From DASTDH01 sp041167675 (lineage in GTDB: Bacteria; Verrucomicrobiota; Verrucomicrobiia; Chthoniobacterales; JAFAMB01): a stretch of DNA of 57,461 bases. The position numbers and the translations under genes were made by a program. Every line of letters begins with the position of its first letter. Position 1 is the stretch's first letter. The notes under the pieces are model-generated. The model saw nothing but the letters and a program-made list of their open reading frames with translations, was not told where the DNA came from and searched no databases. Positions 46,473 through 55,774 of the stretch are shown piece by piece. The DNA is taken from the NCBI GenBank assembly GCA_041167675.1, contig JBEEIB010000522.1, forward strand, positions 1 to 57,461, read 5' to 3'.

Positions 46473-48617
46473 ATGGAATCTAAAGTCTCGAAAGTTATTG
46501 GGTCAGCCGATCTCACGATTTCGACTGGCAAACTGGCAAAACTTGCCGACGGCTCCGTAACCGTTCGTTCCGGAGATACCCTTATCCTGGTGGCAGCCGT
46601 CTCAGCTACCACTGTGAAGGAGGGCCAGGATTTTTTCCCGCTTACCGTTGACTACCGCGAGAAGGCGGCGGCGGTTGGAAAATTTCCAGGTGGTTATTTC
46701 AAGCGCGAAGGTCGCCCCTCCGAGAAGGAGACGTTGACTTCGCGAATGACAGATCGTCCTCTTCGCCCGCTGTTTCCCAAAGGCTATTTTTACGATACCC
46801 AGGTAATCAGCGTGCTTCTCAGCGCGGACGGAGAGAACGATCCCGATATTCTCAGTATCACCGGAGCCTCGGCCGCGCTTAGCATCTCTGATATCCCGTT
46901 CGCCGGACCAATCGGCGCTGTGCGTATCGCGCGAATCAATGGTGAGTTCGTGGTAAATCCGACTCATACTCAACGCCAGCAAAGCGATCTGGATCTAGTA
47001 TATGTCGGCAGTGCGGAAGAGGTGGTGATGATTGAGGGCGCGGCTGATGAAATCTCAGAAGAGGATTTCATTCGAGCACTTGAATTTGCTCAGCCCTATG
47101 TTCGCGAGATTGTGGACATGCAAAAAGAACTTACCGCAGTGGCGGGGAAGCCCAAACGGGAGGTCCAGCTGCTCTCGGTCCGAGATGACTTGCTCGAAAT
47201 TGCCTACCAAGTGGCCGGTGATCGAATCGAGGCCGCGCTTTATACCCCGGGCAAGGTTGCTCGAAGTAAGGCGGTCGACGCGCTGCGGCAGGAAGTCAAT
47301 GCCACGATTCTCGCTAAGTATCCGGACGCAACGCCATTCGAAATTTCGCAAGCGTTCGATTACCTACAGAAAAAAGCGTTTCGAGTCAGCATTCTTGAGC
47401 GGAAAACACGCTGCGATGGCCGCGGTCTTCATGATTTGCGAACGCTGGCGGGTGAGGTTGGTTTACTTCCGCGATCGCATGGCTCTGCCCTGTTCCAACG
47501 AGGAGAGACTCAGGCGCTGGCACTTGCCACGCTCGCTTCGGCCGAAGAAGCCCAGATGATTGACGCGTATACGGGCGGGGATCCGAGTAAGCGGTTCATT
47601 TTGCATTATAATTTTCCGCCGTTCAGTGTCGGCGAAACCGGCCGGTTTGGCAGTACCAGCCGACGCGAAATCGGACACGGTGCGCTGGCCGAACGCTCGA
47701 TTGCTCCGATCATTCCATCAGAAGCAGAGTTTCCTTACGCGATCCGCGTCAGCAGCGAAGTGATGGAATCGAATGGCTCAACTTCCATGGCCACGGTCTG
47801 TGCCGGCGTCATGGCATTGATGGACGCCGGAGTACCCATCCGTAAGCCGGTGGCCGGCATTTCTGTCGGGTTGGTTACAGAATTCCAGGGCGATCATCTC
47901 GCGCGCTACACCACCCTTACCGATATCATCGGTTCCGAAGATCATTTCGGCGATATGGATTTCAAACTGTGCGGTACCCGAGAGGGAGTAACGGGATTCC
48001 AGCTCGATCTAAAACTTCCAGGAATCTCTCACCCGATCATGGCCGAGGCCATTCGTGAGGCGCGCGACGCCCGCATGAAGGTGCTCGATGTCATGAACGA
48101 AGCGATTCAGACGCCAAGGAAAGAACTCAGTCAATACGCGCCGCGCATTGAAACGGTTAAGATTCATCCGGATAAGATCGGTCTGCTCATCGGTCCCGGC
48201 GGCAAGACGATCAAAGGCATCGTAGCTGAAACCGGCGCGGAGATTAATATCGATGATGATGGATCCGTTCACATCTATTCGGCCAGTCGCGATAGCTTGA
48301 ACCGGGCGAAAGAGATCATTTCGGGAATGACCAAGGAAATCGAAGTCGGTGAGAGCTATCACGGACGGGTGGTTTCGATCAAAGAATTCGGCGCATTTGT
48401 TGAAGTGATGCCAGGAAAAGACGGTCTCGTTCATATTTCTGAGCTAGCGGATTTCCGGGTGAAAAATGTCGAGGATGTAGTGAAAGTCGGTGATCTAGTT
48501 TGGGTGAAATGCATCGGGATTGACGAGAAGGGACGCGTCAAATTGAGCCGCAAGGCAGCAATGAAGGAACGCAATGCCGAAGCCGAATCCGCCCTTCAGC
48601 CGGAAACCGAAACGTAA
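46473..48617 (+). CDS. pnp: Polynucleotide phosphorylase
   Basis: 3'-5' phosphorolytic exoribonuclease of 714 residues. It has two RNase PH domains (first about 10-140 with GGYFKREGRPSEKE; second about 310-540 with RRTLAGEVG-like DLRTLAGEVGLLPRSHGSA, and SMATVCAG), a linking helical domain, a KH domain (HPDKIGLLIGPGGKTIKGI, about 570) and an S1 domain (YHGRVVSIKEFGAFVEVMPG, about 635). Active-site Asp in FGDMDFKLCG is kept. A strong hairpin follows the stop. Confidence 0.98.
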   Translation: MESKVSKVIGSADLTISTGKLAKLADGSVTVRSGDTLILVAAVSATTVKEGQDFFPLTVDYREKAAAVGKFPGGYFKREGRPSEKETLTSRMTDRPLRPLFPKGYFYDTQVISVLLSADGENDPDILSITGASAALSISDIPFAGPIGAVRIARINGEFVVNPTHTQRQQSDLDLVYVGSAEEVVMIEGAADEISEEDFIRALEFAQPYVREIVDMQKELTAVAGKPKREVQLLSVRDDLLEIAYQVAGDRIEAALYTPGKVARSKAVDALRQEVNATILAKYPDATPFEISQAFDYLQKKAFRVSILERKTRCDGRGLHDLRTLAGEVGLLPRSHGSALFQRGETQALALATLASAEEAQMIDAYTGGDPSKRFILHYNFPPFSVGETGRFGSTSRREIGHGALAERSIAPIIPSEAEFPYAIRVSSEVMESNGSTSMATVCAGVMALMDAGVPIRKPVAGISVGLVTEFQGDHLARYTTLTDIIGSEDHFGDMDFKLCGTREGVTGFQLDLKLPGISHPIMAEAIREARDARMKVLDVMNEAIQTPRKELSQYAPRIETVKIHPDKIGLLIGPGGKTIKGIVAETGAEINIDDDGSVHIYSASRDSLNRAKEIISGMTKEIEVGESYHGRVVSIKEFGAFVEVMPGKDGLVHISELADFRVKNVEDVVKVGDLVWVKCIGIDEKGRVKLSRKAAMKERNAEAESALQPETET

Positions 48618-49227
48618 GCGGCATTTTCGGTAGTGGCGCCTGTCCTCTCGGAGGAAACGCAATGATAGAAACCCAGCACTTCAGTGCTGGGTTTAGCGTT
48701 TCTTAGACCAAATACGTGCGGATCGGGACGATCGATCAACCACCTGCGCTCGGAGGGTCGCTTTGGAGGCGAAGAGCCGAACGTTTCTGCCGTCCCGCTC
48801 AGGACAGGAAGGCGCTTCTCTCTCGATTCCTGCATTTTCGTGCCGGCTACTTTCGTACTGTCCCCTCCGGGATCGCCATGAGCCCGCACCCCAGGAATGC
48901 CGAACGCCGAACGTCAATACGGGACGGAGGATTTCTTGGAATTTTAACAACCCATGTATTCCGTGTTTCCGCATTCTGCTTAAAAATCTCATTTGACGGA
49001 CCCTTTCGCCTGAAGCTACAGAGTTACTCGCGTCGGTGATCGTGGCTGGTGCGAGAATCGATCAAGAAATTGGTTGCGTAAGGAGTCGAACGCAATATTC
49101 TCGATCGCCATCGAGGTTCCGACATGAGGCGTGAAAACCGTTTTCTTAACCCCCAACATTTTGCTTGTACTCGGATCTGGCCGCGAAGTTGGTTTGCGCG
49201 GATCGGAGAGGGCGATCTCGCCGACGA
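48618..49227. other. 610-base spacer between pnp and the act operon
   Basis: Contains the nested hairpin after pnp and short GCCGAACG repeats near 48897-48912. No gene is supported on either strand. It should also hold the promoter for the act operon; TTGACG at 48992-48997 is a possible -35 element but no good -10 follows. Confidence 0.4.
48653..48702 (+). terminator. Nested hairpin downstream of pnp
   Basis: Inner perfect 12-bp stem AAACCCAGCACT/AGTGCTGGGTTT (48669-48694) with a 2-base loop, inside an outer GAAACGC/GCGTTTC pair. There is no long T-run, so it may act as an mRNA 3'-end stabiliser as well as a terminator. Confidence 0.65.
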
Positions 49228-49881
49228 ATGGCTAACTTTTTTCCGCGCTGGACTAATTACCTACCGCTCAAAATAATTTTCTGCCTGCTAGTAATAGGCG
49301 GCGCAGCTTCAGCCGCCTACTGGTGGTATTTAACGCCAGAATACATGCGGCAGGGATATCAACCGGTCCAGCCGGTTGCGTTTCCGCACGACGTGCATGT
49401 CAACCAGTTGGGCATGGATTGCCGATACTGTCACTCGTACGTAGAGGTGTCGTCTGCTTCGAATGTACCGACCACCCAGACCTGTATGAATTGCCACCAG
49501 CAGGTATTGGCCAATGATCCAAGGCTTTGGGCCGTGAAGCAGAGCTGGGAAACCGGGCAGCCGATGCATTGGGTTCGGGTCCATCAAATACCTGATTTCG
49601 CTTATTTTAATCATGCAGTTCATGTGAATCGGGGCATCAGCTGCGTCAGCTGTCACGGGCAGATCAATCATATGTCGGCGGTCTATCAGCATGAGCCGTT
49701 GACTATGGGCTGGTGCTTGAATTGCCACCGCCATCCGGAAACCAATCTGCGTCCGGTCAGCGAGGTGTTTAATCTCGATTGGAAACCCGAAGGCGGAAAA
49801 TCGCAGGAGCAGATCGGGACTCAATTGCAGCAACAATGGAACATTGCGCCGCCGCAAAATTGCGCGGGGTGCCACCGCTAA
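49228..49881 (+). CDS. actA: Alternative complex III pentahaem cytochrome c subunit ActA
   Basis: Protein of 217 residues with one N-terminal TM anchor (about 13-33) and five CxxCH haem sites: CRYCH, CMNCH, CVSCH, CLNCH and CAGCH, exactly the ActA number. It carries electrons from the iron-sulfur subunit to ActE or an external cytochrome c on the periplasmic side. Start chosen at the ATG before ANFFPRWTNYLPLK because the anchor then sits at the N-terminus. The stop and the actB start share a base (TAATG). Confidence 0.95.
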   Translation: MANFFPRWTNYLPLKIIFCLLVIGGAASAAYWWYLTPEYMRQGYQPVQPVAFPHDVHVNQLGMDCRYCHSYVEVSSASNVPTTQTCMNCHQQVLANDPRLWAVKQSWETGQPMHWVRVHQIPDFAYFNHAVHVNRGISCVSCHGQINHMSAVYQHEPLTMGWCLNCHRHPETNLRPVSEVFNLDWKPEGGKSQEQIGTQLQQQWNIAPPQNCAGCHR

Positions 49882-52800
49882 TGAAGAGAGTTTTTCATCA
49901 TCCCCAAGAGGATCGGGCCGGGAAACGTTATTGGCGTGGCCTCGAAGAGTTATCGAATACGCCGGAATTTCAGCAATGGCTCCAAAGGGAGTTCCCGGCC
50001 GGAGCTGCAGAGCTTGAGATCGATGGAGTTTCACGCCGTAATTTCGTGCGACTGATGGGCGCTTCTGTAGCGCTAGCCGGTGTGGGATTGAGTGGCTGCC
50101 GGCGGCCAGAATCTTACATTGTTCCTTATACCAAGAGCGTCGAGTGGCAGATTCCGGGTAAGGCTGTTCTTTACTCCACTTCCATGCCAACGCGTCTCGG
50201 CGGGCTGCCGCTGGTCGCAACCACTTTCGAGGGCCGCCCGACGAAACTCGAAGGCAATCCTCTCGTTCCCTCGAGCAATGGTGGTACCGATGCATTCGCT
50301 CAAGCCGCAATTCTGAATTTATACGATCCAGATCGGACCAAAACTGTGCTGGAGGAGGGTAAAGCGACCTCGGCAGATAAACTGGAAGCCTACCTGAAAA
50401 AGGTTCAAGGTGAGCTCCAGCAAAATCAGGGCGCCGGATTCGCGTTGCTTCTCGACTATCAGCAATCGCCGACGCGGGATCGATTTTTAACCGCCTTCAA
50501 GCAACGATATCCCCAGGCGGAGATTTATTTCGACGATCCTTTAGTGACCGGCCAATATGAGCAGGCGGTCGAAACATTGTTTGGCGCCGACGTCGTTCTC
50601 CGGCCTGCGTTTGATCAAGCGAGCGTAATCTTGTCGCTCGACTCCGATTTCCTTGGAATCGAGCAGACGGTCGATGGAGTAAAGGCTTTCAGCGCCCGGC
50701 GGCGCGCTCAAGGGTCCGCCAAAAACATGAACCGCCTCTACAGTGTAGAGAACCGGTTTACGCTTACCGGTGGAATGGCTGATCACCGGTTGCGTTGCGC
50801 CGCGTCCCAGGTCCCTGCTTTTGCTTTGGCTCTGGCAGGTAAGTTGGCGGCGGCGACAAACGATCGAGTGCTCGCCGCGATGGTCAGCCAAGTGAAGCAA
50901 GGTGCTGCCGGATTCGACGATGTTTGGCTGACGGAGTGCGCCAACGATCTGGTCACCCACAAAGGACAAAGCCTGCTCTTACTCGGTAGCCGTTATCCGG
51001 CCTGGATCCACGGCTTAGTCTTTGCCATGAACAACGCGGTGAGTGCGCTGGGTGCGACCCTTCGTATCCTGCAGCGGACCGAATTCAAGGGTGGCAGCCT
51101 GCCCGATTTGGCTGCCCGAGCGAAATCAGGTTCGATTAAGCGGTTGTTCATCTTAGCCGGTAACCCCGCGTATACCGCGCCGGTCGATCTTCGATGGGCG
51201 GAATCAGTGCAGCAGAAAGTCCCCGAGATTCTCCGGCTAGGTTATTATGAGGACGAGACAACCGCGGGAACCAAATGGCATGTTCCGGAGGCTCACTTTC
51301 TTGAATCGTGGGGCGACCAGCGCGCTCCCAATGGGACGTACTTGCCGGTTCAGCCGATGATCCTTCCTCTCTTTGGGGGATGGTCTCAGCTTGATCTGCT
51401 TGCCAAGTTGCTATCTCTTCCTTCTGGCGCTGATGCCGTCCGCGAAACTTTCAAGTCTATCGTTGGCAGCGGCGATTTCGAAGAGGCCTGGACCGCTTTT
51501 CTCCGTCAGGGCTACATTAAAGACAGCTTCTACCCGGTCGCGAGCACCTCGTTCAACACCGATCGGATTCCTACTTTGCTCCAAGGGGCGGTGCTACCTG
51601 GTCCAGTTAATCCGAGTGCGATCGAAATAGTCTTCCCGGCGGATTATAAGGTCGATGATGGCCGCTATGCGAACAATGCTTGGCTGCAAGAGCTGCCGGA
51701 TCCGATTACGAAGTTGACCTGGGACAATGCGGTACAGATTAGTAAGGCGACCGCAAAGGCTCTGCAGGTAGCGGATGGCGATTTGGTAGAAATTTCAGTG
51801 GCTGAGCGCCGATTGATCGCTGCAATCTTGATCGCGCCTGGCCAAGCGGACTTCTCATTGTCGTTGTCACTTGGTTATGGCCGGAGTGCTGTTGGTAAAG
51901 TAGGCCATGGTACCGGCTTTAATGCCTACCTCCTGCGAAGCAGTGACGGGCCTTATTTCGCGACCGGTGCGACCATAAAAAAGGTGCAACCTGGAGGATA
52001 CAAGCTTATCCGGACACAGCTGCATCACAGCATGGAAGGTCGCGCCCTGATCCGCGAGGGCACTGCGCAGGAATACGAATCCAACCCCGCTTTTGCCAAG
52101 AAGGTGTGGATGGACAAAGACATTGAGCCCAATATTTCGCTCTATTCTCATCCGCCGCTCAATGCTCCCAATCAATGGGGGATGGTGGTAGACCTTAATA
52201 CGTGCATTGGGTGCTCGGCGTGTGTGGTAGCCTGCCAGGCCGAAAATAACATCCCGATTGTAGGAAAAGATCAAGTCGAGAGTGGTCGCGAAATGCACTG
52301 GATCAGGGTCGACCGCTATTTCTCGAGCGCTGATGGTGACGTCAACAATCCCCATCTGGAAGAGGATCCAGAGATGGTGGTTGAGCCGATGATGTGCCAG
52401 CACTGTGAGAATGCGCCATGCGAGACGGTTTGCCCGGTGAATGCAACGGTGCACAGCGAAGATGGACTGAACGTGATGGTGTACAATCGCTGCATCGGAA
52501 CGCGGTATTGTTCCAACAACTGTCCGTTCAAGGTTCGCCGATTCAATTTCTTCAACTACAACGATCGGCCGGTACTCGATAAAATCGAAAACGGCTTACC
52601 GGGTTTCCAAGGCAAACAGCAACTTTATCTCGGGCCCCTTGGTGAGTGGGGAATGGAGGAGATCTCGAAGCTCCAGAAGAATCCAAACGTGACGGTCCGT
52701 TCGCGTGGAGTAATGGAAAAATGCACATACTGTGTGCAGAGAATCGAGACCGCTAAGATTTCCCAACGCATCAAAGCGGGAGTTAAGGGAGATCTCACGA

Positions 52801-53099
52801 TTCCGACCGACAGTATTAAGTCGGCCTGTCAACAGGCCTGTCCGGCCGAGGCCATCGTGTTCGGCGACATCAAAGATCCGGAAAGCCAAGTTGCGAAGCT
52901 CCGTAATCTTCCCCAAAATTATCACTTGCTCGAATACCTGAACATCCAGACCCGAACGAGCTACCTTGCACGTCTTCGCAATCCAAACCCAAAAATGCCA
53001 GGTGCGGCGAAGATTGGGCACATTAACGGGAACTATGAACCGGTGGAGGAGCGGGTTGGACCGGCGGCTCGGGCCGAGTCTGAAGGAGGAAATGCGTAA
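49881..53099 (+). CDS. actB: Alternative complex III subunit ActB (molybdopterin-like plus [4Fe-4S] ferredoxin fusion)
   Basis: Protein of 1072 residues. A twin-arginine signal (SRRNFVRLMGASVALAG, 51-67) is followed by LSGC, a lipobox-like site. The first about 730 residues have the fold of a molybdoenzyme large subunit but bind no cofactor in known complexes. The C-terminal third carries four cysteine clusters: CIGCSACVVACQ, CQHCENAPCETVCP, CIGTRYCSNNCP and CTYC...CQQACP. It oxidises menaquinol with ActC and passes electrons to ActA. Overlaps actA and actC by 1 base each. Confidence 0.95.
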   Translation: MKRVFHHPQEDRAGKRYWRGLEELSNTPEFQQWLQREFPAGAAELEIDGVSRRNFVRLMGASVALAGVGLSGCRRPESYIVPYTKSVEWQIPGKAVLYSTSMPTRLGGLPLVATTFEGRPTKLEGNPLVPSSNGGTDAFAQAAILNLYDPDRTKTVLEEGKATSADKLEAYLKKVQGELQQNQGAGFALLLDYQQSPTRDRFLTAFKQRYPQAEIYFDDPLVTGQYEQAVETLFGADVVLRPAFDQASVILSLDSDFLGIEQTVDGVKAFSARRRAQGSAKNMNRLYSVENRFTLTGGMADHRLRCAASQVPAFALALAGKLAAATNDRVLAAMVSQVKQGAAGFDDVWLTECANDLVTHKGQSLLLLGSRYPAWIHGLVFAMNNAVSALGATLRILQRTEFKGGSLPDLAARAKSGSIKRLFILAGNPAYTAPVDLRWAESVQQKVPEILRLGYYEDETTAGTKWHVPEAHFLESWGDQRAPNGTYLPVQPMILPLFGGWSQLDLLAKLLSLPSGADAVRETFKSIVGSGDFEEAWTAFLRQGYIKDSFYPVASTSFNTDRIPTLLQGAVLPGPVNPSAIEIVFPADYKVDDGRYANNAWLQELPDPITKLTWDNAVQISKATAKALQVADGDLVEISVAERRLIAAILIAPGQADFSLSLSLGYGRSAVGKVGHGTGFNAYLLRSSDGPYFATGATIKKVQPGGYKLIRTQLHHSMEGRALIREGTAQEYESNPAFAKKVWMDKDIEPNISLYSHPPLNAPNQWGMVVDLNTCIGCSACVVACQAENNIPIVGKDQVESGREMHWIRVDRYFSSADGDVNNPHLEEDPEMVVEPMMCQHCENAPCETVCPVNATVHSEDGLNVMVYNRCIGTRYCSNNCPFKVRRFNFFNYNDRPVLDKIENGLPGFQGKQQLYLGPLGEWGMEEISKLQKNPNVTVRSRGVMEKCTYCVQRIETAKISQRIKAGVKGDLTIPTDSIKSACQQACPAEAIVFGDIKDPESQVAKLRNLPQNYHLLEYLNIQTRTSYLARLRNPNPKMPGAAKIGHINGNYEPVEERVGPAARAESEGGNA

Positions 53100-54532
53100 T
53101 GGCTGAAACTCACGCTCCTGCGACGGTTCCTTTTGAGGAACGACTGCCCCGGCCACCGATGGTGTTGAACAATCGTTCGATGTCCTGGATCACCAACCTG
53201 ATCGCTGGTATTCCAGAGCAGAAGACGCCGTTGTGGTGGTATATTACGATTGCGATCACCGGCTCGATCGCTGCCTTCGGCGTTTTTTGTATTCTTTACC
53301 TGTTGTTTACTGGAGTCGGTGTCTGGGGAAACAATATTCCGGTCGGCTGGGCCTGGGATATCACCAACTTCGTGTTTTGGATCGGTATCGGTCACGCTGG
53401 AACGCTTATTTCGGCTATCCTATTCCTCTGCCGCCAGAAGTGGCGAACATCGATTAACCGAGCGTCAGAAGCGATGACCCTTTTCGCCGTCATCTGTGCG
53501 GCCATCTACCCGGGAATTCACGTTGGCCGCGTCTGGATGGTTTGGTTTATGGCGCCGGTGCCCAATCCGAATTGGATTTGGCCCAACTTCCGCAGCCCGC
53601 TTCTGTGGGACGTATTTGCTGTTTCGACGTACTTTACCGTTTCCGTGTTGTTTTGGTTTTTGGGGTTAGTTCCCGACCTGGCGACGATGCGCGATCGAGC
53701 GCGGAGCAAGGTAGGTAAATTCTTTTACGGCCTGCTCGCGCTTGGCTGGCGGGGCGGAAATCGGCAATGGCGCCATTACGAAATGGCCTATCTGATTCTA
53801 GCTGGTCTTTCGACTCCGCTGGTTCTGTCGGTGCACTCCACCGTCTCCTTTGATTTTGCGACATCGCTCATTCCGGGTTGGCACACAACGATTTTCCCAC
53901 CGTATTTCGTGGCTGGGGCGATCTTCGGCGGCTTCGCCATGGTGCTCACGCTCATGTTGCCTGCGCGCTCGATTTACAAGCTGCACGATGTGTTCACCTG
54001 GAATCACATCGATGTGATGTGTAAGATCATTCTGCTGACCGGTTCGATCGTCGGCTATGCCTACACGATGGAATTCTTCGTCGCGTTTTACGGAGCCAAT
54101 CCGTTTGAACGATTCGCCTTTATCAACCGCTATTTCGGGCCGTATTGGTGGGCCGCCTGGTCAATGTTCACGTGCAACGTCGTGATCCCCCAGCTGTTTT
54201 GGGTACGCGCGTTCCGACGAAACCTCATTACCGTCTTTTTTGTCTGCATGTGCGTGAATGCGGGTATGTGGTACGAGCGGTTTGTCATCATCGCCGTTTC
54301 TTTGACCCGTGATTTTCTGCCGTCGAGTTGGGGAATGTACTATCCGACCTGGGTCGATGTGATGACCTTCGCCGGCACCTTCGGCATATTCACCACCTTT
54401 TTCCTCATATTCATCCGCTTCTTTCCGATGATCGCCATGTCGGAAGTGAAGACGGTTCTTCCAGAGGCCGATCCTCATTACCATCCGCCGGCGATTGGCG
54501 GCACCGAATCCATCAAGGAGGCGCACGTATGA
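53099..54532 (+). CDS. actC: Alternative complex III quinol-oxidising membrane subunit ActC (NrfD/PsrC family)
   Basis: Polytopic protein of 477 residues with about ten TM helices. The NrfD-type signature regions GHAGTLISAILFLCRQKWR, WWAAWSMFTCNVVIPQLFWV and the early WWYITIAITGSIAAFGVF are clear. It holds the quinol site. Overlaps actB by 1 base and actD by 4 bases (ATGA). Confidence 0.95.
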   Translation: MAETHAPATVPFEERLPRPPMVLNNRSMSWITNLIAGIPEQKTPLWWYITIAITGSIAAFGVFCILYLLFTGVGVWGNNIPVGWAWDITNFVFWIGIGHAGTLISAILFLCRQKWRTSINRASEAMTLFAVICAAIYPGIHVGRVWMVWFMAPVPNPNWIWPNFRSPLLWDVFAVSTYFTVSVLFWFLGLVPDLATMRDRARSKVGKFFYGLLALGWRGGNRQWRHYEMAYLILAGLSTPLVLSVHSTVSFDFATSLIPGWHTTIFPPYFVAGAIFGGFAMVLTLMLPARSIYKLHDVFTWNHIDVMCKIILLTGSIVGYAYTMEFFVAFYGANPFERFAFINRYFGPYWWAAWSMFTCNVVIPQLFWVRAFRRNLITVFFVCMCVNAGMWYERFVIIAVSLTRDFLPSSWGMYYPTWVDVMTFAGTFGIFTTFFLIFIRFFPMIAMSEVKTVLPEADPHYHPPAIGGTESIKEAHV

Positions 54533-55089
54533 CAGCAGCGGCTGCTCGAAGAAAGACTCTGGGAGTGATCGCCGAATTTCCTTCTGCTACCACTCTCTAC
54601 CAGGCAGCGGAACGGGTCCGCGACAAAGGTTATCGCTTCTGGGACGTTCACTCCCCGTTTCCGATTCACGGAATGAACAAGGCGATGGGTCTCGGCAAAT
54701 CGCCGCTCGGGTACATTATCTTTTGCGGCGGTCTTACCGGATTCCTCACTGCGGCTTCGCTGGAGTTTATCCCTTCTTCTTTTCTGTATCCGCTCATCGT
54801 TCACGGAAAACCGGTCAACTTTTTTACGGTGCCCGCGTTTTTCCCGGTCATGTTTGAGTTAACCGTGTTGTTCTCGGCGTTTACTGCCTTCTTCGGCGTG
54901 TTCGTCATGAACCGCTTGCCGCGATTACACCACCCGATTTTTGATTATGAACAGTTCCGGCGCGTTACCGATGATGCATTTTTCCTGATCATTGAAGCCT
55001 CGGATCCCCGCTTCTCGGATACTGTTACCCGCGAGTTCTTGGAAGAAATTGGCGGGAAGGACGTGACGTTGCTTTACGAGCATGATTAA
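54529..55089 (+). CDS. actD: Alternative complex III subunit ActD (DUF3341)
   Basis: Protein of 186 residues with two TM helices (about 60-82 and 97-123). The N-terminal LGVIAEFPSATTLYQAAERV and WDVHSPFPIHGMNKAMGL segments are typical of ActD. It starts at the ATG that overlaps the actC stop; the frame also reads back through actC but that part is not coding. Its role is structural. The end overlaps actE by 8 bases. Confidence 0.93.
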   Translation: MTAAAARRKTLGVIAEFPSATTLYQAAERVRDKGYRFWDVHSPFPIHGMNKAMGLGKSPLGYIIFCGGLTGFLTAASLEFIPSSFLYPLIVHGKPVNFFTVPAFFPVMFELTVLFSAFTAFFGVFVMNRLPRLHHPIFDYEQFRRVTDDAFFLIIEASDPRFSDTVTREFLEEIGGKDVTLLYEHD

Positions 55090-55774
55090 GAATTTCCTCA
55101 TCGGGTTTGTCTTGTTCTGCGCTTTGGCTGTCGCGCTGCTTGGTACGCGCGGAGAGCATAGTACGGCTCCGCCGATCGAGTTCTTTGGCGACATGAAGCG
55201 GCAATCTAAGGTTAAATTTCAGAAGCCGAGCGACTTTTTCGCGGATGGCAGAGCTGCTCGCCCGCCGGTGCAAGGGACTATTCCAATGGGGTACGACATC
55301 CCTGGTCATCCCACCCAGAATTTAGAGGTACCGAATGACATTAGCTCTCCGCTCGGAGAGTTCACCGCCGGCACCGACTATTACAATACCGGCAAAATGC
55401 GAGACCAATGGGGAACCGGTTTACCGCCGCAAGTGCCGATAACAATGGATCTACTGAAGCGCGGACAGAAAGAATTTCAGGTCAATTGCGCAGTTTGCCA
55501 CGGCGCTACCGGACAAGGTAACGGGATTACCTCTAAATACGGACTGCTTAGCATTGCCAACTACCATCAAGACAAATATCGCCAAATGGCAGACGGCCAA
55601 ATATTCAACACCATTACAAATGGTTACAATACGATGATGGCCTACAGCGATAAGGTCACGGTTAAGGATCGTTGGGCGATTATTGCCTACATCCGCGCAT
55701 TGCAGCGGAGCCAGTACGCTAAGATCGGGGATATCCCGGCTGATCAACGTAAAGCTTTGGATTCCCAGAAATGA
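55082..55774 (+). CDS. actE: Alternative complex III monohaem cytochrome c subunit ActE
   Basis: Protein of 230 residues with an N-terminal hydrophobic anchor (about 4-20) and one haem site CAVCHG (about 137-142), with a distal Met in YNTMMAYSDKV as axial-ligand candidate. It likely passes electrons from ActA to the terminal oxidase. Overlaps actF by 4 bases. Confidence 0.93.
   Translation: MIKNFLIGFVLFCALAVALLGTRGEHSTAPPIEFFGDMKRQSKVKFQKPSDFFADGRAARPPVQGTIPMGYDIPGHPTQNLEVPNDISSPLGEFTAGTDYYNTGKMRDQWGTGLPPQVPITMDLLKRGQKEFQVNCAVCHGATGQGNGITSKYGLLSIANYHQDKYRQMADGQIFNTITNGYNTMMAYSDKVTVKDRWAIIAYIRALQRSQYAKIGDIPADQRKALDSQK

Noticed and set aside
49330..50310. Minus-strand frame of 326 codons across actA and actB
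   Set aside because: It is antisense to five haem motifs and the Tat signal region, all clearly coding on the plus strand.
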